NCBI GenBank assembly: GCA_021298085.1
Contig: JAJTDE010000012.1
Span: 1 to 48,090, forward strand
Direction: 5' to 3'
DNA from: Rubrivivax sp.
GTDB taxonomy: Bacteria > Pseudomonadota > Gammaproteobacteria > Burkholderiales > Burkholderiaceae_C
DNA length: 48,090 bases
This document shows, in pieces, positions 29,897 to 37,765 of this stretch. The notes below the pieces were generated by a model. That model was not told the DNA's origin and searched no databases. It saw only the letters and a program-made list of their open reading frames with translations. Made by a program: the position numbers and the translations under genes. How positions within the stretch are numbered: position 1 is the stretch's first letter; every line of letters begins with the position of its first letter.

Positions 29897-30982
29897 TCAG
29901 ACGCCTGCCAAGGAGTTCACATCCGCCGCAGGCACACCCAGCTGCTGTGCAGCCTGCAGGATCTCCGACCAGGTCACGGCATCCACCGGGATACCCTGAG
30001 CGCGCCGCTGGCTCTCGCAGTGCCGTTCAGGTTCACCCGCAGCCAGCACGGCCTCGTGGCCCTGGCGTGGCGGCGACGCCTTCATCCAGTCGACAAACGC
30101 CAGCGACTCGGCCTGGAACATCGAAGGCTCTCCCAGCCGGGCCGGGTCAATGACGATGCTCAGCATGCCGTTGAGCACCCGCCGCCGCCGGCCTTCATGG
30201 TCACGCTGTGTCTGGCTGGCAGCCAGCGCACCCCCCAGCAGTTCACACACGAGCGCCAGGCCCGAGCCTTTGTGGGCGCCGAAGGTCAGCAGCGCGCCCA
30301 GCGGCGGCACCACGGCCCATCGGGGGTCGGTGGACGGCTGGCCGGTGTCGTCGATCAGGCAGCCCGGCTCCAGGGCCTCACCCTGGTTGTGCGCCACGCG
30401 GGTCTTGCCCTGGGCGATGACGCTGGTGGCGAAGTCCAGGATGACCGGCTCGCGGCCCGCCAGCGGCACACCGACACAAAAGGGGTTGGTGCCGAAGCGC
30501 GCATCGGCGCCGCCATGCGGCGCCACAATGGCGCGCGACACCACGTTGACGAAGTGAACGGACACCAGGCCCTGTTCGGCCAGCTGCTCAGCCCAGGCGC
30601 CGATGCGACCGAGGTGGTGCGTCTGGCCCAGCGCGGCGATGCAGCTGCCGTGCTGACGCGCACGGTCGGCCGCCAGGGCCATGGCCTCGTGACCGATGAC
30701 CTGGCCAAAGCCGATGCCCCCTTCCATGCGCAGCAGGTGGCCGGCGTCCAGCGTCACCTCAACATGCTGGTTGGGCTGGAGATCACCCTCGGCAAAGGCC
30801 TGGCTGTAGCGCGGCAGCATGCCGATGCCGTGGGAATCATGCCCCTTGAGGTTGGCTTCGATCAGGCGGTCTACCACCATGTCCACCTCGCGGGCCTCAC
30901 TGCCAAAGCCACGCACCAGGTGCTGCATGGCCGGCCGCAGGCGCGCCAGGGGAATGGTGTGGGTGCGGTGTGCGGGGTTCAT
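29897..30982 (-). CDS. Ldh/malate-type NAD(P)-dependent 2-hydroxyacid dehydrogenase
   Basis: This 361-aa cytosolic oxidoreductase belongs to the MDH/LDH-2 (YbiC/HcxB, ureidoglycolate, sulfolactate) family. It has the family's conserved DSHGI (49-53), THHLGRIGAWAEQ with the catalytic histidine (about 122), and FGTNPFCVGVP, GAHKGSGLALVCELLGGAL motifs. Substrates in the family range from malate and L-sulfolactate to 2-hydroxyglutarate; none can be chosen from the sequence. It begins 68 nt after the dipeptidase gene and precedes the HD-GYP gene. Confidence 0.9.
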   Translation of the reverse strand: MNPAHRTHTIPLARLRPAMQHLVRGFGSEAREVDMVVDRLIEANLKGHDSHGIGMLPRYSQAFAEGDLQPNQHVEVTLDAGHLLRMEGGIGFGQVIGHEAMALAADRARQHGSCIAALGQTHHLGRIGAWAEQLAEQGLVSVHFVNVVSRAIVAPHGGADARFGTNPFCVGVPLAGREPVILDFATSVIAQGKTRVAHNQGEALEPGCLIDDTGQPSTDPRWAVVPPLGALLTFGAHKGSGLALVCELLGGALAASQTQRDHEGRRRRVLNGMLSIVIDPARLGEPSMFQAESLAFVDWMKASPPRQGHEAVLAAGEPERHCESQRRAQGIPVDAVTWSEILQAAQQLGVPAADVNSLAGV

Positions 30983-31016
30983 GCGCTGCTTTCGGTAGAG
31001 GCCAGTTGGGGCTGAT

Positions 31017-31046
31017 AGGGGCCGTTGGGGGCCATTGGGGGCCGTT
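31017..31046. repeat. Short 10-bp tandem repeat
   Basis: Three near-identical units, AGGGGCCGTT, GGGGGCCATT and GGGGGCCGTT, occupy 31017-31046. A related G-rich unit precedes them (about 31004-31014). They lie between the dipeptidase stop codon and the dehydrogenase start. The unit length is not a codon multiple and the repeat is not coding. Slippage could alter spacing between the two genes. Confidence 0.8.
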
Positions 31047-31050
31047 CGTG

Positions 31051-31692
31051 TCAGTCGACCCGTGGCCCGGTTTGCCTGACCAGCCGGCGGTCACCGAGGT
31101 CAAAGTGCCACCACTCGGTGGAGATGCCGCCAAAGCCACCGGCGGCCATGGCCTGGGTCAAGAGTCCGCGTATCTGGACATGCTCGGCCTGCAGCACGCC
31201 GCAGCTGAGGTGGTCGTCGTGCAGGGCCGGGTGCGAACGCTCGCTCATCTCGTCAAAGCCGCTGCCCATGTCGACCTCCAGGCCGTCCGGCCGCAGCAGC
31301 GTGACGTCCACCGCCATGCCAAAGCTGTGGATGGAGCCATGGGCCGGGTCGGCAAAGTACATCTGCATCGGCGTGCCCTTGACGTCTTCCCAGATCGCCT
31401 GCTGGACACGGTGCGGCCGCAACGCGTCCAGCACCCGCAGGCGCCAGCCAGGGCTGAGCCGCTGCAACTGCTGGGCGGCCTGGACCAGGCCGTTGGCCGC
31501 TTCCGCGCGCAACCACGCGCAGTCCCAGTGGGTGTAGAGCACCCGACCGGCAAAGTTGTTGGCCGTCGGGTAGCGCAGGTCGATGTCCAGCGCGCTGTCC
31601 AGCGCCGACAGGTGGACAAACTGAGGATGGCCGGGCAGGCGCTCGATCGGGATGGTGGGGGGCGATACGGCGCTCAATGGTCTACCCTCCAC
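31051..31692 (-). CDS. VanX-type D-alanyl-D-alanine dipeptidase
   Basis: This 213-aa zinc peptidase of family M15 hydrolyses D-Ala-D-Ala and is used in peptidoglycan peptide turnover (DdpX type). It has the motifs LDALRPHRVQ (R92), SxHxxGxAxD (SIHSFGMAVDV, H122 and D129) and EWWHF (E193, H196). No signal peptide is visible, so it is cytoplasmic. It starts 15 nt past the rpe stop. It is not accompanied by vanH/vanA-type genes, so it is not a resistance cluster. Confidence 0.9.
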   Translation of the reverse strand: MEGRPLSAVSPPTIPIERLPGHPQFVHLSALDSALDIDLRYPTANNFAGRVLYTHWDCAWLRAEAANGLVQAAQQLQRLSPGWRLRVLDALRPHRVQQAIWEDVKGTPMQMYFADPAHGSIHSFGMAVDVTLLRPDGLEVDMGSGFDEMSERSHPALHDDHLSCGVLQAEHVQIRGLLTQAMAAGGFGGISTEWWHFDLGDRRLVRQTGPRVD

Positions 31693-31707
31693 GCTGCGCG
31701 CTCATGG

Positions 31708-32442
31708 TCAAGGCGCAGACGGCGAGGACGCCAATTCGGCCCGCATCGCGTCGATGACCGAACGGTAATCGGGCTTGCCGAAGATGGCGCTGCCGGCCAC
31801 GAAGGTGTCGGCACCGGCGTCGGCCACCCGGCGGATGTTGTCCACCTTGATGCCGCCATCCACTTCCAGGCGGATGTCCCTGCCCGAGGCCTCGATGAGC
31901 CGGCGCACCCGCTCGACCTTGCGCAAGGCGCCGTCGATGAAACTCTGGCCGCCGAAGCCGGGGTTGACGCTCATGATGAGGACGAGGTCCAGCTGGTCGA
32001 TGGTCCATTCCAGGACGTCCAGCGAGGCGGCCGGGTTGAACACCAGGCCGGCCTTGCAGCCGGCACCGCGGATGAGCTGCAGCGTCCGGTCGACATGGGC
32101 GCTGGCGTCGGGGTGGAAGCTGATGAGGTCAGCCCCGGCCTGGGCAAAGGCCTGCGCGAGGGCATCCACCGGCTGCACCATCAGGTGAACATCCACCGGC
32201 GCCGGCGTGCCGTCGGGCTTGCGGGCATGGGGCTTCAAGGCCTGGCACACCATCGGGCCGAAGGTCAGGTTGGGCACGTAATGGTTGTCCATCACGTCGA
32301 AGTGGATCCAGTCGGCGCCCGCGGCGAGCACATCGCGGACCTCTTCACCCAGCCGGGCGAAGTCGGCCGACAGGATGCTGGGCGCGATCCTGAAGGCGGG
32401 CGGGGACGGGGAGACGGAAGGGGCGTGGAAGGCGTTGCTCAT
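31708..32442 (-). CDS. rpe: Ribulose-phosphate 3-epimerase
   Basis: This enzyme interconverts ribulose-5-phosphate and xylulose-5-phosphate (pentose phosphate pathway). The product is 244 aa. A TIM-barrel with [41 protein letters not shown] and [13 protein letters not shown] is complete. The N-terminus has about 15 extra residues; a start further in is possible. In related bacteria rpe is usually followed by gph and trpE; here the dipeptidase and the dehydrogenase follow. Confidence 0.96.
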   Translation of the reverse strand: MSNAFHAPSVSPSPPAFRIAPSILSADFARLGEEVRDVLAAGADWIHFDVMDNHYVPNLTFGPMVCQALKPHARKPDGTPAPVDVHLMVQPVDALAQAFAQAGADLISFHPDASAHVDRTLQLIRGAGCKAGLVFNPAASLDVLEWTIDQLDLVLIMSVNPGFGGQSFIDGALRKVERVRRLIEASGRDIRLEVDGGIKVDNIRRVADAGADTFVAGSAIFGKPDYRSVIDAMRAELASSPSAP

Positions 32443-32473
32443 GGCGCGATTCTAGAAAGCCACCGGGCCTGGC

Positions 32474-32791
32474 TCAGGGCGCCTTGGGCGCGGCACCCGG
32501 CACGGGCTGCCCCGTCAGGCGCTCAATCAGTTGTTCGGCCACCACCACCTCTTCCTGCAACACCTGCTGCACACCCGGCTGGTGGTCGCGCAGGCGCACC
32601 AGGTTGAGCAGCAGGCTGTCATGGGCCTGCGGGTCGTGTGCGCGGATCTCCACCATGAAGGCCACCAGCCGGCTGGGGTGCAGCTCAATCTGCGTCACCG
32701 GGCGGCTATGGTGCGCCTGCAGCCACGCGGCCTGGCCCAGCACCACGGCGAGCATCACACCCAGGAAAGCCAGCGCCAGCACCCGGTTCAT
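32474..32791 (-). CDS. Small single-span membrane protein (unknown family)
   Basis: I do not recognise this 105-aa protein. One N-terminal membrane span or signal anchor (residues 3-24, LALAFLGVMLAVVLGQAAWLQ) is followed by an amphipathic helical part (VAFMVEIRAHDPQAHDSLLLN, LQEEVVVAEQLIERL) and a Pro/Ala tail. The ATG at 32791 overlaps the stop of the preceding gene (ATGA). It is the last gene of the six-gene run and probably lies in the periplasm facing the envelope. Confidence 0.75.
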   Translation of the reverse strand: MNRVLALAFLGVMLAVVLGQAAWLQAHHSRPVTQIELHPSRLVAFMVEIRAHDPQAHDSLLLNLVRLRDHQPGVQQVLQEEVVVAEQLIERLTGQPVPGAAPKAP

Positions 32792-33123
32792 CGCGGGCTC
32801 TGCGTGAGGTGGTGACGGGCGCGCTCGCGGGTGCGCTCGTCGATGCTGGTGAGGTAGGCGGCTGCGAGCATCTCGCTTTCGAGGATGACCTGCGCCGTGC
32901 GCAGGCGTTCGGCGTAGTGGGCCTGCCGTTCCTGCAGCTGCAGTGCGCGCAGCTGCTGCGTCTGCCAGAGGCTGACACCCACCAGCGCCAGCATCGCCAA
33001 CGCCCACCAGAGGGTCTGACGTCGGCTCAGCACCGCACCCGTTCGCAGGCCATTCGCCGCGTCGACGGTGGCCTGCGGCTCAGCGTGCGGTGGCTGCGGT
33101 GGTGACGGTAGGGAGGTCTTCAT
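32788..33123 (-). CDS. Small single-span membrane protein with coiled coil (unknown family)
   Basis: This is an unrecognised 111-aa protein. A Pro-rich N-terminus is followed by one hydrophobic span (about residues 37-54, TLWWALAMLALVGVSLW). A Gln/Arg/Glu-rich helix of coiled-coil type (QQLRALQLQERQAHYAERL and onward) reaches residue 105. The start at 33123 overlaps the upstream gene by 44 nt; later GTG starts are possible. Like the next gene it is bitopic, and the two may form a heteromeric pair. Confidence 0.72.
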   Translation of the reverse strand: MKTSLPSPPQPPHAEPQATVDAANGLRTGAVLSRRQTLWWALAMLALVGVSLWQTQQLRALQLQERQAHYAERLRTAQVILESEMLAAAYLTSIDERTRERARHHLTQSPR

Positions 33124-34201
33124 GACGGGTCTCCAGGCGGGCTTCCCAATGCCATTCACGCACTTTGCCATCGCGGTTCGTGAACGAACGTCCGCGCAGC
33201 ACCGGCTGGCCAAAAACCGATTCCAGCCGGACATCGCTGCGCGTCAGGCCCAGTGGCGACACCGTGCGCCAATGGGCGCGGCCATCGCGCCAGACGCCCT
33301 CCAGCGGGAGCTGGATGTGGTCATGGTGCGGCCCGGTGGTCTTGACCAGGCCGCGGATGCGGCCCTGGCTGACCGCCAGGAACAGCTGGCCACCGGCATC
33401 CTGGCCCCAGGGCCGGGTGGCGTCTTTCCAGCGCTCGGCGTCGGTGATCTTCCAGCGCCAGCGTCCGCTGAGGGGGTGCGCAGGCTCCGGCACGAAGGAC
33501 GGTAACGCCGCGGGCAGACCGTCCAGCTGGGCCAGGTAACCCTGCAAGGGACTGGCATGCTGACCCGTGATGGGCAGCTCCAGCAGGTGGATGCGCGTGC
33601 CAAAGGGCACCATCACGGAAAAGGGCACGATCTGTGCGTCCAGTGCCGGCCCGCGCCGCGGCTTGGCACCCGCGCGCAGGTCAAAGCCGTGGTACTGGCG
33701 CGCCGCCGGGCGCAGGGCGTCGTCGCGCGGGGCCACCGTGCCATCGCCGTTGATGTCCAGCCACACATAGAGCTCGCGCAGCTCGGGGCCTTCCACCAGC
33801 CCGTTGCCATCGGCATCGAACGAGGCCAGTGCGGCCAACGCGCTGGGCCAGCGCTGCCCCTTGAAGCGGTTGCCGATGATCTGCGACGCCTCGGGCCGCC
33901 ACGACGGGCTGGCCGGTGGAGACGGCAGATGCACCAGGGCCTGGACCTCTGCCCCGCCAAACCAGGGGTGCCAGGGCTGCGTCGGGCTGCCGAAGCCCAG
34001 GCGCGCCATGTGGGGCAGGTAGCGATAACCCAGCACGATGTCGGTCAGCCGTTCGGTGGCGATGTAGAGCACCGTGGCGCCCGGCTGCGCCGCAGCGGCC
34101 GGGCCGACCCCACACAGTGCCAGTGTGGCCAGCCACAGGCCGTTGCGCACGCACCGCCGGGCCAGCGCCCACACGGTCAGTGCTGTTGGCAGCGCACTCA
34201 T
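33080..34201 (-). CDS. Secreted EF-hand calcium-binding protein (unknown function)
   Basis: This 373-aa protein has a signal peptide (cleavage near AAAAQ, residue 39). Two back-to-back EF-hand loops (129-140 and 149-160) carry D129, D131, N133, E140 and D149, N151, D153, D160, fully typical calcium ligands. The rest is beta-rich, including a C-terminal domain (240-358) with GRWRWKITDAERW and FTNRDGKVREWHWEARL. I do not recognise its family. Its ATG overlaps the stop of the lipoprotein gene upstream. Calcium binding is well supported; the function is not. Confidence 0.8.
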   Translation of the reverse strand: MSALPTALTVWALARRCVRNGLWLATLALCGVGPAAAAQPGATVLYIATERLTDIVLGYRYLPHMARLGFGSPTQPWHPWFGGAEVQALVHLPSPPASPSWRPEASQIIGNRFKGQRWPSALAALASFDADGNGLVEGPELRELYVWLDINGDGTVAPRDDALRPAARQYHGFDLRAGAKPRRGPALDAQIVPFSVMVPFGTRIHLLELPITGQHASPLQGYLAQLDGLPAALPSFVPEPAHPLSGRWRWKITDAERWKDATRPWGQDAGGQLFLAVSQGRIRGLVKTTGPHHDHIQLPLEGVWRDGRAHWRTVSPLGLTRSDVRLESVFGQPVLRGRSFTNRDGKVREWHWEARLETRHEDLPTVTTAATAR

Positions 34202-34515
34202 GGCGTGGGCGCGCCGTAGCCGCGGCGAAACAGGCTGCCTTCGTCCAGGGACTTGTCCAGCACGGCCCGCAGTGGGCTGCTCGCGGCGGCGGCCGTGGCC
34301 GCAGGCGGCAAGGCGCTGCCAGGCAGCACCACCGGAATCTCCGGGAACGCCTCGGGCAGCTCGCTGGGGCCTTTCTTGCGCGCCATCTCCCAGCCGGATT
34401 GATCGGTGCTGGCGCCGCACCCGGTCAGGGCCAGCGTGGCCGCACCCGCCAGCAGGACACGCCTGGCCCTGCCTGCGGCCGCAGGCCCCGCCCCGTGCAT
34501 CGAGAACCGCGTCAT
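34198..34515 (-). CDS. Small lipoprotein (unknown family)
   Basis: This 105-aa lipoprotein has a basic n-region (GRARR, 15-19), a hydrophobic stretch and the lipobox LTGC (C33). The mature part is about 70 residues long and acidic to neutral (SGWEMARKKGPSELPEAFP) with an Ala/Pro-rich stretch. No known family is evident. Starts and stops overlap on both sides (ATGA with the polymerase-like gene and with the EF-hand gene). Asp is not at +2 (GAST follows), so an outer-membrane location is likely. Confidence 0.75.
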   Translation of the reverse strand: MTRFSMHGAGPAAAGRARRVLLAGAATLALTGCGASTDQSGWEMARKKGPSELPEAFPEIPVVLPGSALPPAATAAAASSPLRAVLDKSLDEGSLFRRGYGAPTP

Positions 34516-36116
34516 GGCTGTTCGCTCCGCTGAAGCTGCTGCATCAGGCCCTCGTGGAGGCGTCGCTGGTAGTCGCGCAGCTTGTCGGCCGTCTTCCACT
34601 GGAATTCGCCCGGCTGCACATAACCGGCCTCGGCCACGCCCTTGGGTGCAGGCTGGCCCGGCTTGTCCGCGGCGGCAAACCGGCGGCCGTCGTCCCAGAT
34701 GGCGTAGGCCGACATGGCCAGGAAGGCGACACCGGCCCAGGCGGCGGCCTGCACACCCTGGCGCCAGCGCGCAATCCCTGGCGCCCCGAGCGGCCCCTGG
34801 GGTTCAAGGGCCGCCGCTGCGGGCGGGCCGATGAAGCCGGCAAAGCGACGGGCTGGTACGCCGCCCGGGGCCAGCCACAGGCACAAGGTGGTGATGGCCA
34901 GCATGAAAAAGCCGAACCGCGTCAGCGGCACCGTGCTGACGTTGGCCAGGTCATAGACCTGGATGTAGAAAACCAGCGCCACCGCCTGCCAGGCCGGCGC
35001 ACCACGTCCCAGTGTCCAGGCACGCCGCAACAGTACGCCCAGGAACAGGCCATAGACCAACAGCCCGCCGATGCCCAGCTGCAGCACCCAATCGATCCAG
35101 GCGTTGTGGGCATGGGCATAACGCGGCCCCGGCGCATCGGGAAACTGCGACAGGCTGTTCTCATGCGCACTCCAGACGGCGTTGTAGCCGTAACCGGTGA
35201 AGGGCTGCTGGGCGGCCAGGCGCAGGCTGTCGGCCCAGATGTCGGTGCGCGAGGTGAATGTCGGGTCTCGCCCCATCCACAACGCAAAGTTGTCCATCCG
35301 CGGTTCGGGCAGTGCGGCCGCCACACCCACCAGCACCACGACAAACAGCGTGAGGTAGCGCTTCCAGTGCTGCGCGCTGATCACCAGGAACAGCAGCAGC
35401 GCCAGCGTGACCGCGATGATGGCGCTCTTGGAATCGATGTAGACCAGCAACCCGGCCGCCGTGAGCCCGCCCAGCGCCGGCCACAGCCGCCAGCGTTCGC
35501 GCAGCTCAAACAGGCACAGCAGGATCATCACCCCCAGCAGGAAGCCCAGCTGATTGCGGTGCAGCGTGACACCCGAAAACGTCTTGCCGGCCGCGCCATG
35601 GCCCATGCCGCCCACCACGAAGGAGCCCACCAGCAAGGCCGCCAGCACCAGCAGCACCTGCCCGAACACCCGACGCAAGTCACCGCCGTGCCAGGCAACA
35701 AAGGCCGCCAGATAGACCAGGCACAGCGTGGACATCAGCACCCCCGACAGACTCATGGCCATCTGGGATGTCCAGGCCAGTGACCACGCGGTGTAGGCCA
35801 GCAGCAGCAGCACACTGCCCTCGGCCACGCTGACGGCGCCCAGCTGGCGCAGCCGGGGCAGCGCCGGCACCAGGCACAGCGCCAGCGCGACGTGCTCGTG
35901 GTAGCTCGGGTCCTGGTTGGACAGCGCGTAGATGAGCACCCCCAGCTGCAGCAGGAAGCGTTCGATGGCCTCACGCTGGCGGTTGTCCGCAGCCGCCGCC
36001 GTGCCGCGCCACAGCAGCAGCGCCGCCGCAGCAGCCACGCTCAGCGGCGTGAACCACTGGTGGCCCAGGAGCTTGAAGAGCACGGCGGCCAGCACCAGGC
36101 CGGCAAAGGCGGTCAT
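34512..36116 (-). CDS. O-antigen ligase/polymerase-like membrane protein
   Basis: This 534-aa polytopic inner-membrane protein belongs to the WaaL/Wzy superfamily. There are about ten to twelve spans through residue 490. The Wzy_C-type motif RTDIWADSLRLAAQQPFTGYG (about 291) and HAHNAWIDWVLQLG are seen, and HRNQLGFLLG is a conserved loop. The C-terminal tail is soluble (KTADKLRDYQRRLHEGLMQQ). No glycosyltransferases or nucleotide-sugar genes lie nearby, so the substrate is unknown. It lies between the hydrolase and lipoprotein genes with ATGA overlaps. Confidence 0.85.
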   Translation of the reverse strand: MTAFAGLVLAAVLFKLLGHQWFTPLSVAAAAALLLWRGTAAAADNRQREAIERFLLQLGVLIYALSNQDPSYHEHVALALCLVPALPRLRQLGAVSVAEGSVLLLLAYTAWSLAWTSQMAMSLSGVLMSTLCLVYLAAFVAWHGGDLRRVFGQVLLVLAALLVGSFVVGGMGHGAAGKTFSGVTLHRNQLGFLLGVMILLCLFELRERWRLWPALGGLTAAGLLVYIDSKSAIIAVTLALLLFLVISAQHWKRYLTLFVVVLVGVAAALPEPRMDNFALWMGRDPTFTSRTDIWADSLRLAAQQPFTGYGYNAVWSAHENSLSQFPDAPGPRYAHAHNAWIDWVLQLGIGGLLVYGLFLGVLLRRAWTLGRGAPAWQAVALVFYIQVYDLANVSTVPLTRFGFFMLAITTLCLWLAPGGVPARRFAGFIGPPAAAALEPQGPLGAPGIARWRQGVQAAAWAGVAFLAMSAYAIWDDGRRFAAADKPGQPAPKGVAEAGYVQPGEFQWKTADKLRDYQRRLHEGLMQQLQRSEQP

Positions 36117-37225
36117 CGCGGCGCCTCCTCGCGTTGCCGCTGGAAGCGGATGCCCTGGTCATGCAGCCAGCGCCCGCCCGGCAGCGTCTCGCGTGCCCAG
36201 GCGACAAAGTCGCGCTGATCGGGCGACTTGACGCGCTGCGGGCCCTTGCTGCGGTATTGCTTGAGCGCATCGCCAAAGCGCCCGAGTGCGTCGACGCCGA
36301 GCCGCTGCTGGCTGCCCTGCAGGCCCTTCAGGTAGACGTCGATGAAGCTGCCCGTGGCCTCCAGCACCAGTGCGTCAGAACCCCGTGCGCCCACGTTGTG
36401 CCCACCCTCCACCACCAGCCAGTGCTGCGGCGCGCCGTTGACGTAGCGGTAGGCGGTGTTGCGGTAGGCCGGCATGTCCTGCGAACCCGCGACGTGCAGC
36501 CCGGCAACGGCGCCAACTTCGGCGAGGTCGTCCCGCAAAGGGCCGCGGTACTCCAGCGGCCAGCTGTAGACCACAAAGGCCTTGATGCGCGGGTCGTGGT
36601 GCCGGGTGTGGACCTTGCCATGGCGGTCACGCACCGGCATGCCGGCCATCTGCAGGGCGGTGAGGGTGCCCGACGAGTGGCCCGCGACCGCGACACGTTG
36701 CAAGTCCAGACGGGGTCGCCCCGGCGCTGGCTGGGCGGCCAGGCGCTCCAGTTCGCGCAGCACAAAGCGCAGGTCCTCGAAGCGGTCGACAGACGGGTCG
36801 TTGAGCGCGCCGGTCAGCACACCTGGGTAGACGTCGGCAAAGCGTTCCTGGCCGGTCATCGGCTCGTCGGCGTCGACGTGCGAGACGGTCACCATCACCA
36901 CGCCGCGCCTGACCATCTCGCGCGACAGCTCGACATAGTGGTCGGTGTGGCCGCTCCAGCGAAAGCCCTGGGGCGATGACATCAGCAGCACCGGCCACGC
37001 CGACACACCGGCGTCGACGGCCGCCGCAGGCCACGCGATGCGCAGCATCACATGGCGCTGCCGGGCGGTGTCCAGCCAGCGCTCCCGCTGGAAGCTCGGC
37101 TGCGGCGTATCCGGCGCCGGCAGCCCCTGCGCGCAGGCAGCCGACACCACGCCCAGCAGCAACACCGGCCACGCTGTCAGCCACACCCACCCACGCTGCC
37201 ACCACCGGAGAGACACCACGCTCAT
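36113..37225 (-). CDS. Secreted alpha/beta hydrolase
   Basis: This 370-aa exported hydrolase has a signal peptide ending near AACAQG (residue 34). The nucleophile elbow is GHSSG (182-186, S184). Plausible partners are D250 (GSQDMPAY) and H276 (EGGHNVG). The architecture resembles PAF-acetylhydrolase/chlorophyllase-like esterases; a deacylase or esterase acting on a polymer is possible. The ATG at 37225 has no clear Shine-Dalgarno site; TACAGT lies 7 nt upstream, so it may be leaderless. It is the first gene of the six-gene run. Confidence 0.82.
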   Translation of the reverse strand: MSVVSLRWWQRGWVWLTAWPVLLLGVVSAACAQGLPAPDTPQPSFQRERWLDTARQRHVMLRIAWPAAAVDAGVSAWPVLLMSSPQGFRWSGHTDHYVELSREMVRRGVVMVTVSHVDADEPMTGQERFADVYPGVLTGALNDPSVDRFEDLRFVLRELERLAAQPAPGRPRLDLQRVAVAGHSSGTLTALQMAGMPVRDRHGKVHTRHHDPRIKAFVVYSWPLEYRGPLRDDLAEVGAVAGLHVAGSQDMPAYRNTAYRYVNGAPQHWLVVEGGHNVGARGSDALVLEATGSFIDVYLKGLQGSQQRLGVDALGRFGDALKQYRSKGPQRVKSPDQRDFVAWARETLPGGRWLHDQGIRFQRQREEAPR

Positions 37226-37315
37226 GCGGACAACTGTAGCCGCGGCCTTGTACCGCTCGCAAGGACAGGGGCAGGCCGCGGCCCGCAGGTGTGTGGGCTG
37301 ATGTCTAATCGGCGA

Positions 37316-37720
37316 ATGAACACGCCCGGCCCCCAGACACCTCCCGCCCGCGGGCCCGAGTTCACCTGCACGGTCCAGGTGCAATACCTCGACGAGCAGT
37401 CGGAACCGGCCAATGGCGTCTATGCCTATGCCTACACGGTCGCCATCCGCAACACCGGGGCCGTCGCCGCCCAGTTGATCGCGCGGCATTGGGTGATCAC
37501 CGATGCGCTGGGCCATACCGAGGAAGTGCGCGGCCTGGCCGTCGTGGGGCACCAACCCCTGTTGCAGCCTGGTCAAACATTTGAATACAGCAGTTGGACG
37601 CGCCTGGCGACGCCCCAGGGCACGATGCGCGGCACCTTCTTCTGCATGACCGACGACGCGCGCCCCTTCGAAGCACCCGTGCCGACGTTCCTGCTGGCGC
37701 AGCCACAATCGCTGCATTGA
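37316..37720 (+). CDS. apaG: ApaG family protein
   Basis: The 134-aa product has the ApaG immunoglobulin-like fold with YAYAYTVAIRNTG, LIARHWVITDALG, VVGHQPLLQPGQ and FEYSSWTRLATPQGTM. ApaG is widely conserved; its function is still poorly defined. ATG codons at 37301 and 37316 are both in frame. I prefer 37316, since TCTAAT (37304-37309) lies just 6 nt before it and could be a leaderless promoter element. The gene is divergent from the six-gene run. Confidence 0.92.
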   Translation: MNTPGPQTPPARGPEFTCTVQVQYLDEQSEPANGVYAYAYTVAIRNTGAVAAQLIARHWVITDALGHTEEVRGLAVVGHQPLLQPGQTFEYSSWTRLATPQGTMRGTFFCMTDDARPFEAPVPTFLLAQPQSLH

Positions 37721-37765
37721 CCGTGTGCGGTCGCACCCTGCCGGCATGGCTGACACGCCGGCCAC

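Noticed and set aside
31051..31692. Vancomycin-resistance gene cluster
   Set aside because: A VanX-like dipeptidase alone, without vanH, vanA or vanRS, does not form such a cluster.
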